Assembly: GCF_020217465.1 (NCBI RefSeq)
Contig: NZ_CP084115.1
Coordinates: 1,798,001 to 1,862,000 of the forward strand
Direction: 5' to 3'
From: Cobetia amphilecti
Lineage (GTDB): Bacteria > Pseudomonadota > Gammaproteobacteria > Pseudomonadales > Halomonadaceae
DNA length: 64,000 nucleotides
The position numbers were made by a program, and so were the translations under genes. This document shows positions 1-8,730 of this stretch, piece after piece (positions within the stretch are counted from its first letter, which is position 1; the number at the start of each line of letters is the position of its first letter). Under the pieces are notes generated by a model. The model was not told the origin of the DNA. It was given only the letters and a program-made list of their open reading frames with translations, and searched no databases.

Positions 1-345
1 AGTCCGCATCTCACCGGTGGCGCCGTCGATGTCACCCTGTGTGACGCCGATGGCTTGCTGCTCGAGATGGGGACGCTGTTCGACGAGGCGACCCCCGAGT
101 CCCACGCCGATCATTTCGAGCGTCATCCGCCTGCCGGCGATACGCCCCAGGCCGAGGCACGCGACAACCGGCGTCTGCTCTATCACGTCATGACCGAGGC
201 CGGTTTCACCAATCTGCCCAGCGAATGGTGGCACTTCGATTTCGGTGATCAGCTCTGGGCCTGGTACCGCGGCGAACCCGAGGCGCTGTTCGGTCCGGCG
301 GAGATGGACAGCATCGAGAGTCTCTGGAAACGCTCACTGGCGTGA
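1..345 (+). CDS. ddpX: D-alanyl-D-alanine dipeptidase, C-terminal part (5' truncated by window)
   Basis: The reading frame is open from base 1, so the gene begins before the window; 114 residues are visible. It opens with the SxHxxGxAVD zinc-site signature of the VanX/DdpX family (peptidase M15D), with H3 and D10 as zinc ligands. It later carries the EWWH motif (E75 catalytic base, H78 third zinc ligand). The family cleaves D-Ala-D-Ala for cell-wall recycling or growth on the dipeptide. A strong hairpin terminator follows 41 bp after the stop. The assignment is firm at family level; whether the protein is periplasmic cannot be judged without the N-terminus. Confidence 0.88.
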   Translation, partial: SPHLTGGAVDVTLCDADGLLLEMGTLFDEATPESHADHFERHPPAGDTPQAEARDNRRLLYHVMTEAGFTNLPSEWWHFDFGDQLWAWYRGEPEALFGPAEMDSIESLWKRSLA

Positions 346-386
346 AGGTGTCAGAGCATGCCTGACAGCCGCTGGCCTGCAAGACA

Positions 387-425
387 CGAAAGCCCCGCTC
401 GATGGCGACTCGAGCGGGGCTTTCG
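387..425. terminator. Bidirectional rho-independent terminator
   Basis: A perfect 16-bp stem (387-402 with 410-425) has a 7-nt loop, and the arms carry AAAG and CTTT ends. It lies between the convergent dipeptidase gene (+) and amidohydrolase gene (-), so it can serve both. Confidence 0.9.
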
Positions 426-471
426 TTTCAGCAGCTTATGCGATCAGCGTTCAGCGGGCCGTGCCTGATGC

Positions 472-1749
472 TCAGCTGACGATCTCGGCCTGATCGAGCA
501 TGGCATGGAAGAGCACGTTGCAGCCGGCGTGCAGGTCCTTGGGCGCGGCGTTCTCGATCTCGTTGTGGCTGATGCCGCCTTCGCAGGGCACGAAGATCAT
601 GCCGGCGGGGGCGATACGGCCCATGAAGATGGCGTCGTGGCCGGCGCCGCTGACGATGTCGAGATGCGAGTAGCCGAGCTGGCTGGCGGCATTGCGCACC
701 GCGTTCACGCAGTTGTCGGCGAAGTGTTCCGGCACGAAGTCGGCGGTGGGGGTGAGCTCGTAGGTCAGGCGATGCCGCTGACTGACGGCTTCGACGACCT
801 CTTTCAGCTCCGCGACCATCGCGGTGAGGGAGTCGGGTTCCAGCGAGCGCAGGTCGATGGTCATGTTGACCTGCCCGGGGATGACGTTGCGCGAGCCCGG
901 GTGGACCTGCATCACGCCCACGGTACCGCGGCCATGCGGCGCGTGATCGATGGCGATGCGATTGACGGCGACGGTGATCTCGGCCGCGCCAAGCATGGCG
1001 TCCTGGCGCAGTGACATGGGCGTGGGGCCCGCGTGCGCCTCCTGACCGGTGAGGGTCAGATCGAACCAGCGCTGACCCAGCGCGCCCATCACCACGCCGA
1101 TGGTGGTCGCTTCATCTTCCAGAATCGGGCCCTGCTCGATGTGGCTCTCGAAGAAGGCGCGCACGTTCTCGCGGGGGATCTCATCGCTGCCGCGATAGCC
1201 GATGGAATCCAGTGCCTCGCCGGCGGTCACGCCGTCGCTGTCCTTCTGGGCGAGCATCTCGTGCAGTGACAACTGGCCGGTATGCACGCCGGACCCCATC
1301 ATGCAGGGCGCGAAGCGACAGCCTTCTTCATTGGTCCAGACCACCACTTCCACCGGGCAGCGGGTCTTGATGTCGTGCTGGTTGAGGCTGCGCAGGACCT
1401 CAAGCCCGGCCATCACCCCGAAGCAGCCATCGAACTTGCCGCCGGTCGGCTGGGTGTCGATGTGGCTGCCGGTCATCACCGCCGGTGCGTCCGGATCGGT
1501 GCCGGCGCGGCGCGCGAAGATGTTGCCGATGGCATCGATACGGATCGTGCAACCCTCGGCCTTGCACCACTGAATGAAGAGGTCGCGCGCCTGGCGGTCC
1601 AGCTTGGTCAGCGCCTGGCGGTTGACGCCGCCCTTGGGCGTGGCGCCCAGCTCGGCCAGGGTCATCAGTGATTGCCACAGGCGATCGCTGTCGGTGCGCA
1701 GCTCGCTCAGGGTATTCGCGGGCGATGTGTCCATCTGGGCAGTGGTCAT
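472..1749 (-). CDS. M20-family Zn-dependent amidohydrolase (N-carbamoyl-L-amino-acid hydrolase / allantoate amidohydrolase type)
   Basis: This 425-residue protein hydrolyses a linear amide such as an N-carbamoyl amino acid, ureidoglycine precursor or allantoate. The family metal-site motifs appear in order: TGSHIDTQPTGGKFDG (His/Asp ligands), TNEEGCRF (Glu pair), ESHIEQG, and the C-terminal GISHNEIE histidine. The ATG at 1749 is preferred because GAGAGG lies 9 nt upstream; an in-frame ATG at 1758 overlaps that site and an upstream ATG at 1806 has no ribosome site. It lies downstream of and co-directional with the GntR regulator, 111 bp away, suggesting that regulator controls it. The exact substrate cannot be read from sequence. 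Confidence 0.85.
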   Translation of the reverse strand: MTTAQMDTSPANTLSELRTDSDRLWQSLMTLAELGATPKGGVNRQALTKLDRQARDLFIQWCKAEGCTIRIDAIGNIFARRAGTDPDAPAVMTGSHIDTQPTGGKFDGCFGVMAGLEVLRSLNQHDIKTRCPVEVVVWTNEEGCRFAPCMMGSGVHTGQLSLHEMLAQKDSDGVTAGEALDSIGYRGSDEIPRENVRAFFESHIEQGPILEDEATTIGVVMGALGQRWFDLTLTGQEAHAGPTPMSLRQDAMLGAAEITVAVNRIAIDHAPHGRGTVGVMQVHPGSRNVIPGQVNMTIDLRSLEPDSLTAMVAELKEVVEAVSQRHRLTYELTPTADFVPEHFADNCVNAVRNAASQLGYSHLDIVSGAGHDAIFMGRIAPAGMIFVPCEGGISHNEIENAAPKDLHAGCNVLFHAMLDQAEIVS

Positions 1750-1789
1750 CGGCTTCATCCTCTCGTGGATATTGTTGTTGTGCTTCCGG

Positions 1790-1842
1790 TTCTGCTCTTG
1801 TATCAATTCCGCTCTTGTTTTGGGCTCCGCTCCTGTTTCGGT
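1790..1842. repeat. Degenerate 17-18 bp tandem repeat, 3 copies
   Basis: Related segments start at 1790, 1807 and 1825 and share a (T/C)TC(T/C)GCTC(T/C)TGT core. A weaker fourth copy may start near 1848. The array lies between the GntR gene and the amidohydrolase it precedes. It is one of many such arrays in this window. Confidence 0.6.
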
Positions 1843-1860
1843 CCAGACTCCGGCTTCGGG

Positions 1861-2697
1861 TCAGGCTCTGCTGTCGGCCATCAGCTGCGCGGGGGTGACG
1901 AGCAACTGGTCGGCCATTTCCACCTCGAGTGCCGTCATGTGGTGCTCGGCATCCTGCATGTGTTCTGTCATGAGCTGTCTGACCTGCTCATGGTCCTCGT
2001 GGCGAAACGCCGTGATCAGGCCGGAGTGGTAATGCTGATTGGCCTGGTCGAACTGCTTGCGCTCCGGCAGGTAGGCCTTCTTGATGACGACCAGCTCATG
2101 CAGCATGTCGTTGAGGAACTGGCACATGAAGCTGAGCAGCGGGTTGGGGCAGGCGCGGGCCAGCACCTGATGAAATTCGATTTCCAGGAAGCGCTGGCGC
2201 CGCTGGTCCTCGTCCTGTGGCTGGTGACAGCTGCAGTCATGGACATTGTTCTCGAGCGTCACCAGGTCCTCTTCGCTGAGCAGGCCCACCACCGAGACCG
2301 CCATCTCGACTTCCAGCAGTCGGCGTAGCTGATAGACCTGAGCGCCATTGAGCGTCTTGAAATGCAGGAAGCTCCTCAGCATGCGGCTGGCCGGTTCCAT
2401 GCTCGGCGCATTGAGCACGGCGCCGCCATTGGGCCCCGTCTTCAGGGTGATCAAGCCCTCGACCTCGAGAATCTTGAGGGCTTCGCGCAGCGTGCCCTTG
2501 GCGCAGCCGTACTGGGCCATCAGCGCCTTCTCATTGGGCAGCCGGTCGCCTTCGCTCAATCCATCGAGCACGATGCTGCGCCTCAGATCATCACTGATCA
2601 GCTCGGCCAGCTTCTGCCGCTTGGGCAGGTGGGCGCCGGAGGCGTTGGCACTGGTGCTGGCACGTGAAGTGTCTAGGGGGGAGGGCGATGTCGGCAT
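1861..2697 (-). CDS. GntR-family regulator, FadR/FCD subfamily
   Basis: A 278-residue transcription factor. A disordered N-terminal stretch of about 25 residues precedes a winged helix (about residues 30-95, including LPNEKALMAQYGCAKGTLRE and the GPNGG turn of the wing). An all-helical FCD ligand-binding domain follows (about 115-260) with conserved acidic and histidine residues typical of metal/carboxylate sensing. The start at 2697 has AGGA 5-8 nt upstream. It is transcribed toward the M20 amidohydrolase and probably regulates that gene and itself in response to a small organic acid. The effector is unknown. Confidence 0.88.
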   Translation of the reverse strand: MPTSPSPLDTSRASTSANASGAHLPKRQKLAELISDDLRRSIVLDGLSEGDRLPNEKALMAQYGCAKGTLREALKILEVEGLITLKTGPNGGAVLNAPSMEPASRMLRSFLHFKTLNGAQVYQLRRLLEVEMAVSVVGLLSEEDLVTLENNVHDCSCHQPQDEDQRRQRFLEIEFHQVLARACPNPLLSFMCQFLNDMLHELVVIKKAYLPERKQFDQANQHYHSGLITAFRHEDHEQVRQLMTEHMQDAEHHMTALEVEMADQLLVTPAQLMADSRA

Positions 2698-2727
2698 GCG
2701 ATGTCCTGAGCGGCAGCGAGTCAGTTA

Positions 2728-2745
2728 TATTTATTCGTATAAATA
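2728..2745. promoter_or_regulatory. AT-rich palindrome, candidate GntR operator
   Basis: TATTTAT-TCGT-ATAAATA is a perfect 7-bp inverted repeat around a 4-bp centre, 31 bp upstream of the GntR start codon in otherwise GC-rich DNA. Its position fits autoregulation. It is not a clear match to the usual FCD operator (TNGTNNNACNA), so assignment is tentative. Confidence 0.45.
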
Positions 2746-2927
2746 AGCTTTAGTCGCGGACTCGAGCGCTGTCAAACCCCAAGGTGGCCTCAAGCGTTGC
2801 GCAGGCGATCACGCCAATGATGCGTCGCATCAAAGGCAGCGCATTGGCGAAGTCATGCGTGTCAGTCTTGAAAAGCACCTGGTCTGACATAAGGTTTCTA
2901 TATTCGACCCCGCTAAAGGAGGCCTCT

Positions 2928-4361
2928 ATGGAAACGCATGATCCTCAGCCAACGCGCGACGCCGATATCGTCATTGTCGGTGGCGGTGCCGGCGGACTCG
3001 AGCTGGCGGTTCGCCTTGCCAAGGCAGGCCACAAGGACGTCTTGCTGATAGACCGCGACACCAGTCACGTATGGAAGCCACGACTGCATGAGATAGCGGC
3101 GGGCCTCGGGCGGCGTCAGGTCGATGAGCTGGGGTATTCCGGTCTGGCCGAGCAGTGGGGGTTCCGCTATGAGTGCGGCACACTCGAAAGCGTGGACCCT
3201 GAACAGCGCCAGATCACCCTGGCGGCGATCCCGGGCAGGGAAGACCACGCGAGCGCCGAGGTGCCGGCGCGCGTCAGGGGCTATCGTCAGCTGGTGCTGG
3301 CCCTGGGCGGTGTGACGCCGGACATGGGGGTCGAGGGTGTGCTGGAGCATGCCTGCCTGCTGGATTCCCCTGATGACGCCGAGCGCATCGCCCAGCAGTT
3401 CTCGCGTGGCCTGCTGGCCAATCATGTGGCGATGGAAAGAGCACCGACAGGCGATGCTGGCCTGTCAGCCACCCAGGGCGGCGCTCAGGTTGGCACTGAG
3501 GGAGGCACGCAAGATAGTGCCAAGGAGTCCCCGGGGCGGCCGTATCAGGTGGTGATCGTCGGCTCCGGCGCCACCGGTGTCGAACTGGCCGCCTACCTGC
3601 ATGAGGCGCGTGGCATGCATGACGCCCCTGCACCCAAGGGCGCGAAGGTCGAGATCACGATTCTCGAGGCCACCGAGACCTTCATGCCCAGTGTCTCACA
3701 GGAACTGCGCGAGTCGATCCATCAGCGACTCGAGGAGCAGGGCATCAAGATCGAACTGTCGCGTCAGGTCGCCAAGGTGTCCCCCGGCAGTGTCGAGATC
3801 AGTGAAGGCGACGAGTCGGTGACGCGGGACGCGGATCTGGTGGTCTGGGCAGCAGGGCGTGTCGGGCCTGCCATCGTCGAGGAAATCGATGCCCTGGAAA
3901 GCAACAAGAAGCGTCAATTCACGGTGACGCCCGGGCTGCAATGCCTCGGCCACGACAGCATCTTCGCGCTGGGCGATTGTGCCAACATCGATGAGGCACC
4001 GCTGCCGCCCACCGCTCAGGTGGCCAGCGAGCAGGCCGAGTTTCTCGCCGATGAACTGCCGCGTCGCCAGCAGGGTGAGCCGGCTCAGGCCTTCGAGTTC
4101 AAGGACCGCGGTACCTTGCTGTCACTCTCCAGTGCCGGCAGCGTCGGTGAGCTCAGCGGCAAGTTGAGTGACAAGCTGGGCAATGCCCAGGGCAACAAGG
4201 GCAATGATGATCTGCAGGTGAGAGGACGCTTCGCGCGCGCCGCCTATCAAGGGCTGCAGCGCCAGCACCAGTTCCTGCTGCTGGGGCCGCTGAAGGGCTC
4301 CGCCGAGGTGGTCAGTGACGTGCTGCGCCGAAGCATGGGGCCGCGCCTCAAGGTGCACTGA
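2928..4361 (+). CDS. ndh: Type II NADH:quinone oxidoreductase (NDH-2)
   Basis: A 477-residue FAD enzyme that transfers electrons from NADH to quinone at the inner membrane face without pumping protons. The FAD-binding GGGAGG is at residues 18-23, followed by the characteristic HVWKPRLHE segment. The NADH-binding GSGATGVE begins at residue 212, and the second FAD motif FALGDCA is near residue 347. The start at 2928 is chosen because AAAGGAGG ends 5 nt before it; upstream in-frame codons lack a ribosome site. Residues about 170-203 form a Gly/Ala/Thr-rich insert between the two Rossmann domains that looks like a low-complexity loop. Confidence 0.92.
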   Translation: METHDPQPTRDADIVIVGGGAGGLELAVRLAKAGHKDVLLIDRDTSHVWKPRLHEIAAGLGRRQVDELGYSGLAEQWGFRYECGTLESVDPEQRQITLAAIPGREDHASAEVPARVRGYRQLVLALGGVTPDMGVEGVLEHACLLDSPDDAERIAQQFSRGLLANHVAMERAPTGDAGLSATQGGAQVGTEGGTQDSAKESPGRPYQVVIVGSGATGVELAAYLHEARGMHDAPAPKGAKVEITILEATETFMPSVSQELRESIHQRLEEQGIKIELSRQVAKVSPGSVEISEGDESVTRDADLVVWAAGRVGPAIVEEIDALESNKKRQFTVTPGLQCLGHDSIFALGDCANIDEAPLPPTAQVASEQAEFLADELPRRQQGEPAQAFEFKDRGTLLSLSSAGSVGELSGKLSDKLGNAQGNKGNDDLQVRGRFARAAYQGLQRQHQFLLLGPLKGSAEVVSDVLRRSMGPRLKVH

Positions 4362-4363
4362 GT

Positions 4364-4451
4364 CTTGAGCGGATCTTGAGTGTGCCTTGAGCGGGTATTG
4401 AGAGGCTCTTGAGTGATTCTGGAGAGGCGCTTGAGTGAGCCTTGAGAGAGT
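4364..4451. repeat. 11-bp tandem repeat, 8 copies (CTTGAGNGNNN)
   Basis: Eight uninterrupted 11-bp units begin 3 bp after the ndh stop codon. Six begin with CTTGAG; the other two begin ATTGAG and CTGGAG. Representative units are CTTGAGTGTGC, CTTGAGCGGGT and CTTGAGTGAGC. The same unit in reverse orientation occurs at 37883-37937. Confidence 0.88.
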
Positions 4452-4468
4452 CGCCACCCAGTGATGAC

Positions 4469-4520
4469 AGGCCGACATGCGCCGTGGTGGATTCCACTGG
4501 CGCATGTCGGCCTTGTGCTT
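4469..4520. terminator. Bidirectional terminator between ndh and lldD-like gene
   Basis: A perfect 15-bp stem (4469-4483 with 4499-4513) has a loop that can itself fold, followed by a T-rich tract on the + strand. It separates two convergent genes. Confidence 0.85.
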
Positions 4521-4550
4521 TTTCAGGGCGTTATTGCCCCGCCGTCGTGT

Positions 4551-5777
4551 TCAGGAGGTCGCGCCCAGCGCGTCATGAGGTTCCTGGCGGCGTGATTCTC
4601 GCGCTGCTTCGGCTTCGCTCTGCGAGCTGGCCATCGGATAGGTGCCGGGCCTGAGAATCCGCGTGTCCACGTCGTGGATATCACGCAGTCCGCACAGGGC
4701 TAGCGTGGTGTCGAGTTCCTTGTGGATGATCTCCAGGGACTTGGTTACGCCTTGTTCGCCCATGGCGCCGAGCCCATAGAGGAAGGCGCGCCCCAGATAG
4801 ACGCCCTTGGCGCCCATCGCCACCGCCTTGAGCACATCCTGTCCGGAGCGGATACCCCCGTCCATGTGGACCTCTGTCCTGTCGCCGACTGCCGCGAGAA
4901 TGTCCGGCAGGGCGGAGATGGAGGAGGCGGCACCATCCAGCTGTCGTCCGCCGTGGTTGGAGACGATCACCGCATCGGCGCCTGCCTGCACGGCCAGCTC
5001 GGCATCTTCCGGCTCCATGATGCCCTTGATGATCAGCTTGCCGCCCCAGCGGTCCTTGATCCACTTGATGTCGTCCCAGCTCAGGCTCGGATCGAACTGG
5101 CTGGCGGTCCATTTCGAGAGGGAACTCAGATTCTCGGCATCCTTCACGTGGCCGGCGATATTGCCGAAGGTGTGGCGCCTGGTCTTGAGCATGCCGGCAC
5201 ACCAGCGCCACTTGGTGGCCAGATCGAGCACGGTCGCCACGGTGGGGCGAGGGGGCACGCTCAGGCCGTTGATCAGGTCCTTGTGGCGCTGGCCGATGAT
5301 CTGCAGGTCAGCGGTGAGTACCAGCGCGGAACACTCCGCGGCCTTGGCGCGATCGATCAGTCGTCCGATGTAATCCTTGTCGCGCATCACGTAAAGCTGG
5401 AACCAGAAGGGCCGTGAGCTGACGGATGCGACGTCCTCGATGGAACAGATGCTCATGGTCGAGAGCGTGAAGGGGATACCGAAGTCACTCGCCGCGCGCG
5501 CGGCCAGCATCTCGCCATCGGCATGCTGCATGCCGGTCAGGCCAGTCGGTGCGATCGCCACCGGCATGGCCACCTCCTCGCCGAGCATCTTCGTGCGCAG
5601 AGTGCGATTGTCCATGTCGACCATCACCCGTTGGCGCAGTCCGATCGCGGCGAAATCGGCCTCGTTGGCCCGATAGGTGGACTCCGTCCACGAGCCGGAA
5701 TCGGCATAGTCGTAGAACATCTTCGGCACGCGGCGTTTCGCCAGGCGTTGCAGGTCATTGATGCAGGTGATGGTCAT
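4551..5777 (-). CDS. lldD: FMN-dependent alpha-hydroxy-acid (L-lactate) dehydrogenase
   Basis: A 408-residue TIM-barrel flavoenzyme of the lactate dehydrogenase/glycolate oxidase family, oxidising an L-2-hydroxyacid to the keto acid and passing electrons to quinone. The active-site signature SNHGGRQLDG, the N-terminal YDYADSGSWTE segment and the FMN phosphate region DGGIRSGQDV...LGRAFLYG are present. Start 5777 is preferred over 5789 because GGAG lies 6 nt upstream of it. No lactate permease or LldR is adjacent, so L-lactate is probable rather than shown as substrate. Confidence 0.85.
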   Translation of the reverse strand: MTITCINDLQRLAKRRVPKMFYDYADSGSWTESTYRANEADFAAIGLRQRVMVDMDNRTLRTKMLGEEVAMPVAIAPTGLTGMQHADGEMLAARAASDFGIPFTLSTMSICSIEDVASVSSRPFWFQLYVMRDKDYIGRLIDRAKAAECSALVLTADLQIIGQRHKDLINGLSVPPRPTVATVLDLATKWRWCAGMLKTRRHTFGNIAGHVKDAENLSSLSKWTASQFDPSLSWDDIKWIKDRWGGKLIIKGIMEPEDAELAVQAGADAVIVSNHGGRQLDGAASSISALPDILAAVGDRTEVHMDGGIRSGQDVLKAVAMGAKGVYLGRAFLYGLGAMGEQGVTKSLEIIHKELDTTLALCGLRDIHDVDTRILRPGTYPMASSQSEAEAARESRRQEPHDALGATS

Positions 5778-6035
5778 GCGGGTCTCCATCCGTGGTGGGT
5801 CGCGCGGGGGTTGGCAGGGTCGCTTGCGCTACTGTCACCGAATCCGGTCTTGTCCAGCTATAGGCGATACGTCTAGGGGGAGGCGTTCGGGTGGTGGAAT
5901 TCAATGAAAAAACCGCGCTTCAGCCCGGCCGACCACCCACAAGACAGTCGATTCCTCCAGCGCGTGTCGCGGATTGTCATCTTTGAGTGGAATACTATGG
6001 CATTGGGATGATTTCCGAGTGGATGGAGAGATGGC

Positions 6036-7835
6036 ATGGATCAGGCCTGGCCTGAAAGCACGCGCGACAACCTTCGATTTCTGTGTTCGGAAGTGGATAG
6101 CCAATATGGCTGGCTGCAGGCGTTCGTGTCCGCGCCGACGGCGGCCATGGCGCGCAAGCTGCTGGAGCGCCAGGGGTACGCCGAGAACCTCTGCCAGCGT
6201 ATCGAACAGGCATGCCCTGAAGCCCGAAACCACAAGCGCTCGCACGCGCGGGCCCGCTTCCAGCAGAGCCTGGTCGAGGTCGCCAGTGGTCTGGCACGGC
6301 TCAGTGAGCTGGCGCGCAGTTGTCTGGAGCAGCTGATTCGCGTCGATGATGTCCAGCTGGTCGATGATATCGTGCTGGTCAAGTCGCTGCGCCGTGTGCG
6401 TCGCGGCATTCTGCGCAGCGAGATGTCGCTGGAGAACGGCTCCCTGTCCCTGGCCCTGAAGCTTGCGCGCAGTCGCGAGAAGCTGAAGCGGGACAGTGAA
6501 GGCCGCATCCGGGCACTCACTGGCCAGCTCAAGAAGAAGCGCGCTCCCGCCGAAGACCTGACACATCTGCTGTTCGTGGCCCGGGAAATCAGCCAGATGG
6601 GCGAGGTGCTGGGGCAGTTGGGTGAGGCGGTCATCTCGGCAACCCTCGGTCAGTCACTCAACTTCGAGCGCTATGCCTCGCTGACGCACCTGGTCAATGA
6701 ACTCGGTGATGGCAGTCAGACGGCGGGCGAGATGCGCGTCGACACTTTGGCCGAGACACGCTCCGGCAGCCGGATCTCGGGGATTGCCAGCGAGAAGCCC
6801 AGTGGGAGGGCTGTTGAGAAGGTCAGTGACAAGGGCAAGCCGGCCAACGACAAGCAACAGGGCAGCAAGAACAAGGCGAGCGAGTCCAATGGCAGCAAGT
6901 CCAAGGACCGCAAATCCAGGGACCGCAAGCCAACCGGCGATCTGCCGCTGACCTCGCCGGAGTATCTGGCCATCTTCAAGGATGGCCTGGGGCGCAAGGT
7001 CGAGGAGGAGCGTCAGGGCGTCGAGCGCTGGCACGACATCTATCCCGGCATCGCCCCCCGCATCCTCTCGCATCATCAGCAGGGCGACAGCGCGGCACTC
7101 TTGATCGAGCACCTGCCGGGCATGACCCTCGAGCATCTGTTGATCAACGAATCGTCACGCCTCAATCGTACCGCCCAGCAGGCGCTGGTCGAGACGCTGC
7201 ACTCGGTGTGGACCACCACCCGCCGCGACAAGCCGGTCACTGCAGGGCACATGCGCCAGCTGCTCAAGCGGCTGAGTGATGTCTATCAGATCCATCCGGA
7301 ATTTCGCCACTGCGGTGCCTCGCTGTGTGGGCGCGAGATGCCCTCGCTGGAAGCGTTGATCGAGCAGGCCGCAGGTAGGGAACGTTCGCTCGAGGCTCCC
7401 TTCGCCGTCTATATCCACGGCGACTTCAATGTCGACAACATCCTCTTCGATCCGGCGAAGCAGAGCATCCGCTTCATCGATCTTCACCGCTCGGCCTATC
7501 AGGACTATGTGCAGGATGTGTCCGTGCACATGGTGTCCCATTACCGTCTGCAATTGACGGATGCGGCGCTGCGGGCCCGTATTCTGGCGCTGGCCCTGAG
7601 TTTCGGTCAGCAGATGCGTCGCTTTGCCCATGAGCAGGGCGATACCACCTTTGAATGGCGTCTGGCACTTGGCCTGGCGCGCTCCTTTGCCACCTCGACA
7701 CGTTTCATCCTCGATGCCGGGCTGGCAGGGCGCATGTTCAACCGCGCACGCTTTATACTCGAGCATGTGCTTGGCGCCGACCCTGAACGGCCGGCCGATT
7801 ACCGTATTCCCCTGGAGGAGTTGTTCGTTGACTGA
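6036..7835 (+). CDS. Helical-domain plus APH-like phosphotransferase, first gene of the GAK-type operon
   Basis: A 599-residue protein. Residues about 1-235 are predicted almost entirely helical and rich in Arg/Leu, recalling PhoU-like bundles; that likeness is only my impression. Residues about 252-303 are a Lys/Ser-rich low-complexity linker. The C-terminal part is an aminoglycoside-phosphotransferase-type kinase: the catalytic loop HGDFNVDN spans 461-468 and the metal-binding IDLH follows at 481-484. The start has GGAGAG 5 nt upstream. The last 8 bp overlap the next gene, so translation is probably coupled. Its substrate is unknown; the family phosphorylates hydroxyl groups of small molecules or proteins. 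Confidence 0.75.
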   Translation: MDQAWPESTRDNLRFLCSEVDSQYGWLQAFVSAPTAAMARKLLERQGYAENLCQRIEQACPEARNHKRSHARARFQQSLVEVASGLARLSELARSCLEQLIRVDDVQLVDDIVLVKSLRRVRRGILRSEMSLENGSLSLALKLARSREKLKRDSEGRIRALTGQLKKKRAPAEDLTHLLFVAREISQMGEVLGQLGEAVISATLGQSLNFERYASLTHLVNELGDGSQTAGEMRVDTLAETRSGSRISGIASEKPSGRAVEKVSDKGKPANDKQQGSKNKASESNGSKSKDRKSRDRKPTGDLPLTSPEYLAIFKDGLGRKVEEERQGVERWHDIYPGIAPRILSHHQQGDSAALLIEHLPGMTLEHLLINESSRLNRTAQQALVETLHSVWTTTRRDKPVTAGHMRQLLKRLSDVYQIHPEFRHCGASLCGREMPSLEALIEQAAGRERSLEAPFAVYIHGDFNVDNILFDPAKQSIRFIDLHRSAYQDYVQDVSVHMVSHYRLQLTDAALRARILALALSFGQQMRRFAHEQGDTTFEWRLALGLARSFATSTRFILDAGLAGRMFNRARFILEHVLGADPERPADYRIPLEELFVD

Positions 7836-8730
7836 TTTCAAGATTGGCGTCGTGGGTATTCCCGGCAAGTGGTCGACCGAGGTGCTGGCGGATGCCATCG
7901 AAGCACGGACGGGCTTTCGTCTCGTGATCGACATGGCGGCCGTCTCGCTGGACCTGTCCCGCAACTGCCTCGAATTCCGTGACTCTGCCGGGGTGCGTCA
8001 TGACCTGACCGAGCTGGATGCCCTGATCGTCAAGAAGATCAGCGCGGAATATTCCCCGGGCAGCCTGGACCGCCTGGAGCTGCTGCGCGTCGCCGAAGCC
8101 AGGGGCGTGCGCGTCTTCAGCAGCGCGGAGAGCATGATTCGCCTGATCGACCGCCTGAGCTGCACCGTCACGCTGGCCAATGCCGATATCCCGATGCCGG
8201 CCACACTGGTCACCGAAGACGTGGCGACGGCCTGCGAGGCCGTCAAGCACTTCAAGGCCGCCGTCTTCAAGCCGCTTTTCTCCACCAAGGCACGGGGCAT
8301 GTGCATCATCGAGGACACCGGCGATGATGCCGCGCTGGAAGCTGCCGTGCGTGAGTTCGCCGCCGAGCACCCGATGATGTATCTGCAGCAGCGCCTCGAC
8401 CTGCCGGGGCAGGATTACGGCATGGTCTTCGTCGGGGGCCGTTATCTGTGCAGCTACGCCCGCGTCAGTGGGGGCGATGCCTGGAATACCACCATCCACG
8501 CCGGTGGCAAGTACGCGCCCTTCGAGCCCTCCGAGGAGCTGATCGCGCTGGCGCAGCGTGCCCAGGCGCCGTTCAAGCTCGACTTCACCACCGTCGATGT
8601 CGCGCTGACCGACGATGGCCCGATCATCTTCGAAGTCTCGGCCTTCGGCGGCTTCCGCGGCGCGCTGGAAGGTGCCGGTGTCGATGCGGCCACCGCCTAT
8701 CTCGATCACGTGATGGAGTGTCTGGCATGA
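7828..8730 (+). CDS. ATP-grasp enzyme, GAK-system type (RimK/glutathione-synthase-like)
   Basis: A 300-residue ATP-grasp ligase. It has the lid region with AAVFKPLFSTKARGM (ATP-binding Lys and the glycine-poor loop), LQQRLDLPGQDYGMVFVGG, and the Mg-binding C-terminal DVALTDDGPIIFEVSAFGG. The start is TTG at 7828: GGAGGAG ends 7 nt upstream, and translation begins inside the preceding gene. It resembles the family I know as the GAK-system ATP-grasp enzyme, thought to ligate an amino acid or carboxylate to an unknown acceptor. The downstream HprK-like gene overlaps it by ATGA. Confidence 0.82.
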   Translation: MTDFKIGVVGIPGKWSTEVLADAIEARTGFRLVIDMAAVSLDLSRNCLEFRDSAGVRHDLTELDALIVKKISAEYSPGSLDRLELLRVAEARGVRVFSSAESMIRLIDRLSCTVTLANADIPMPATLVTEDVATACEAVKHFKAAVFKPLFSTKARGMCIIEDTGDDAALEAAVREFAAEHPMMYLQQRLDLPGQDYGMVFVGGRYLCSYARVSGGDAWNTTIHAGGKYAPFEPSEELIALAQRAQAPFKLDFTTVDVALTDDGPIIFEVSAFGGFRGALEGAGVDAATAYLDHVMECLA

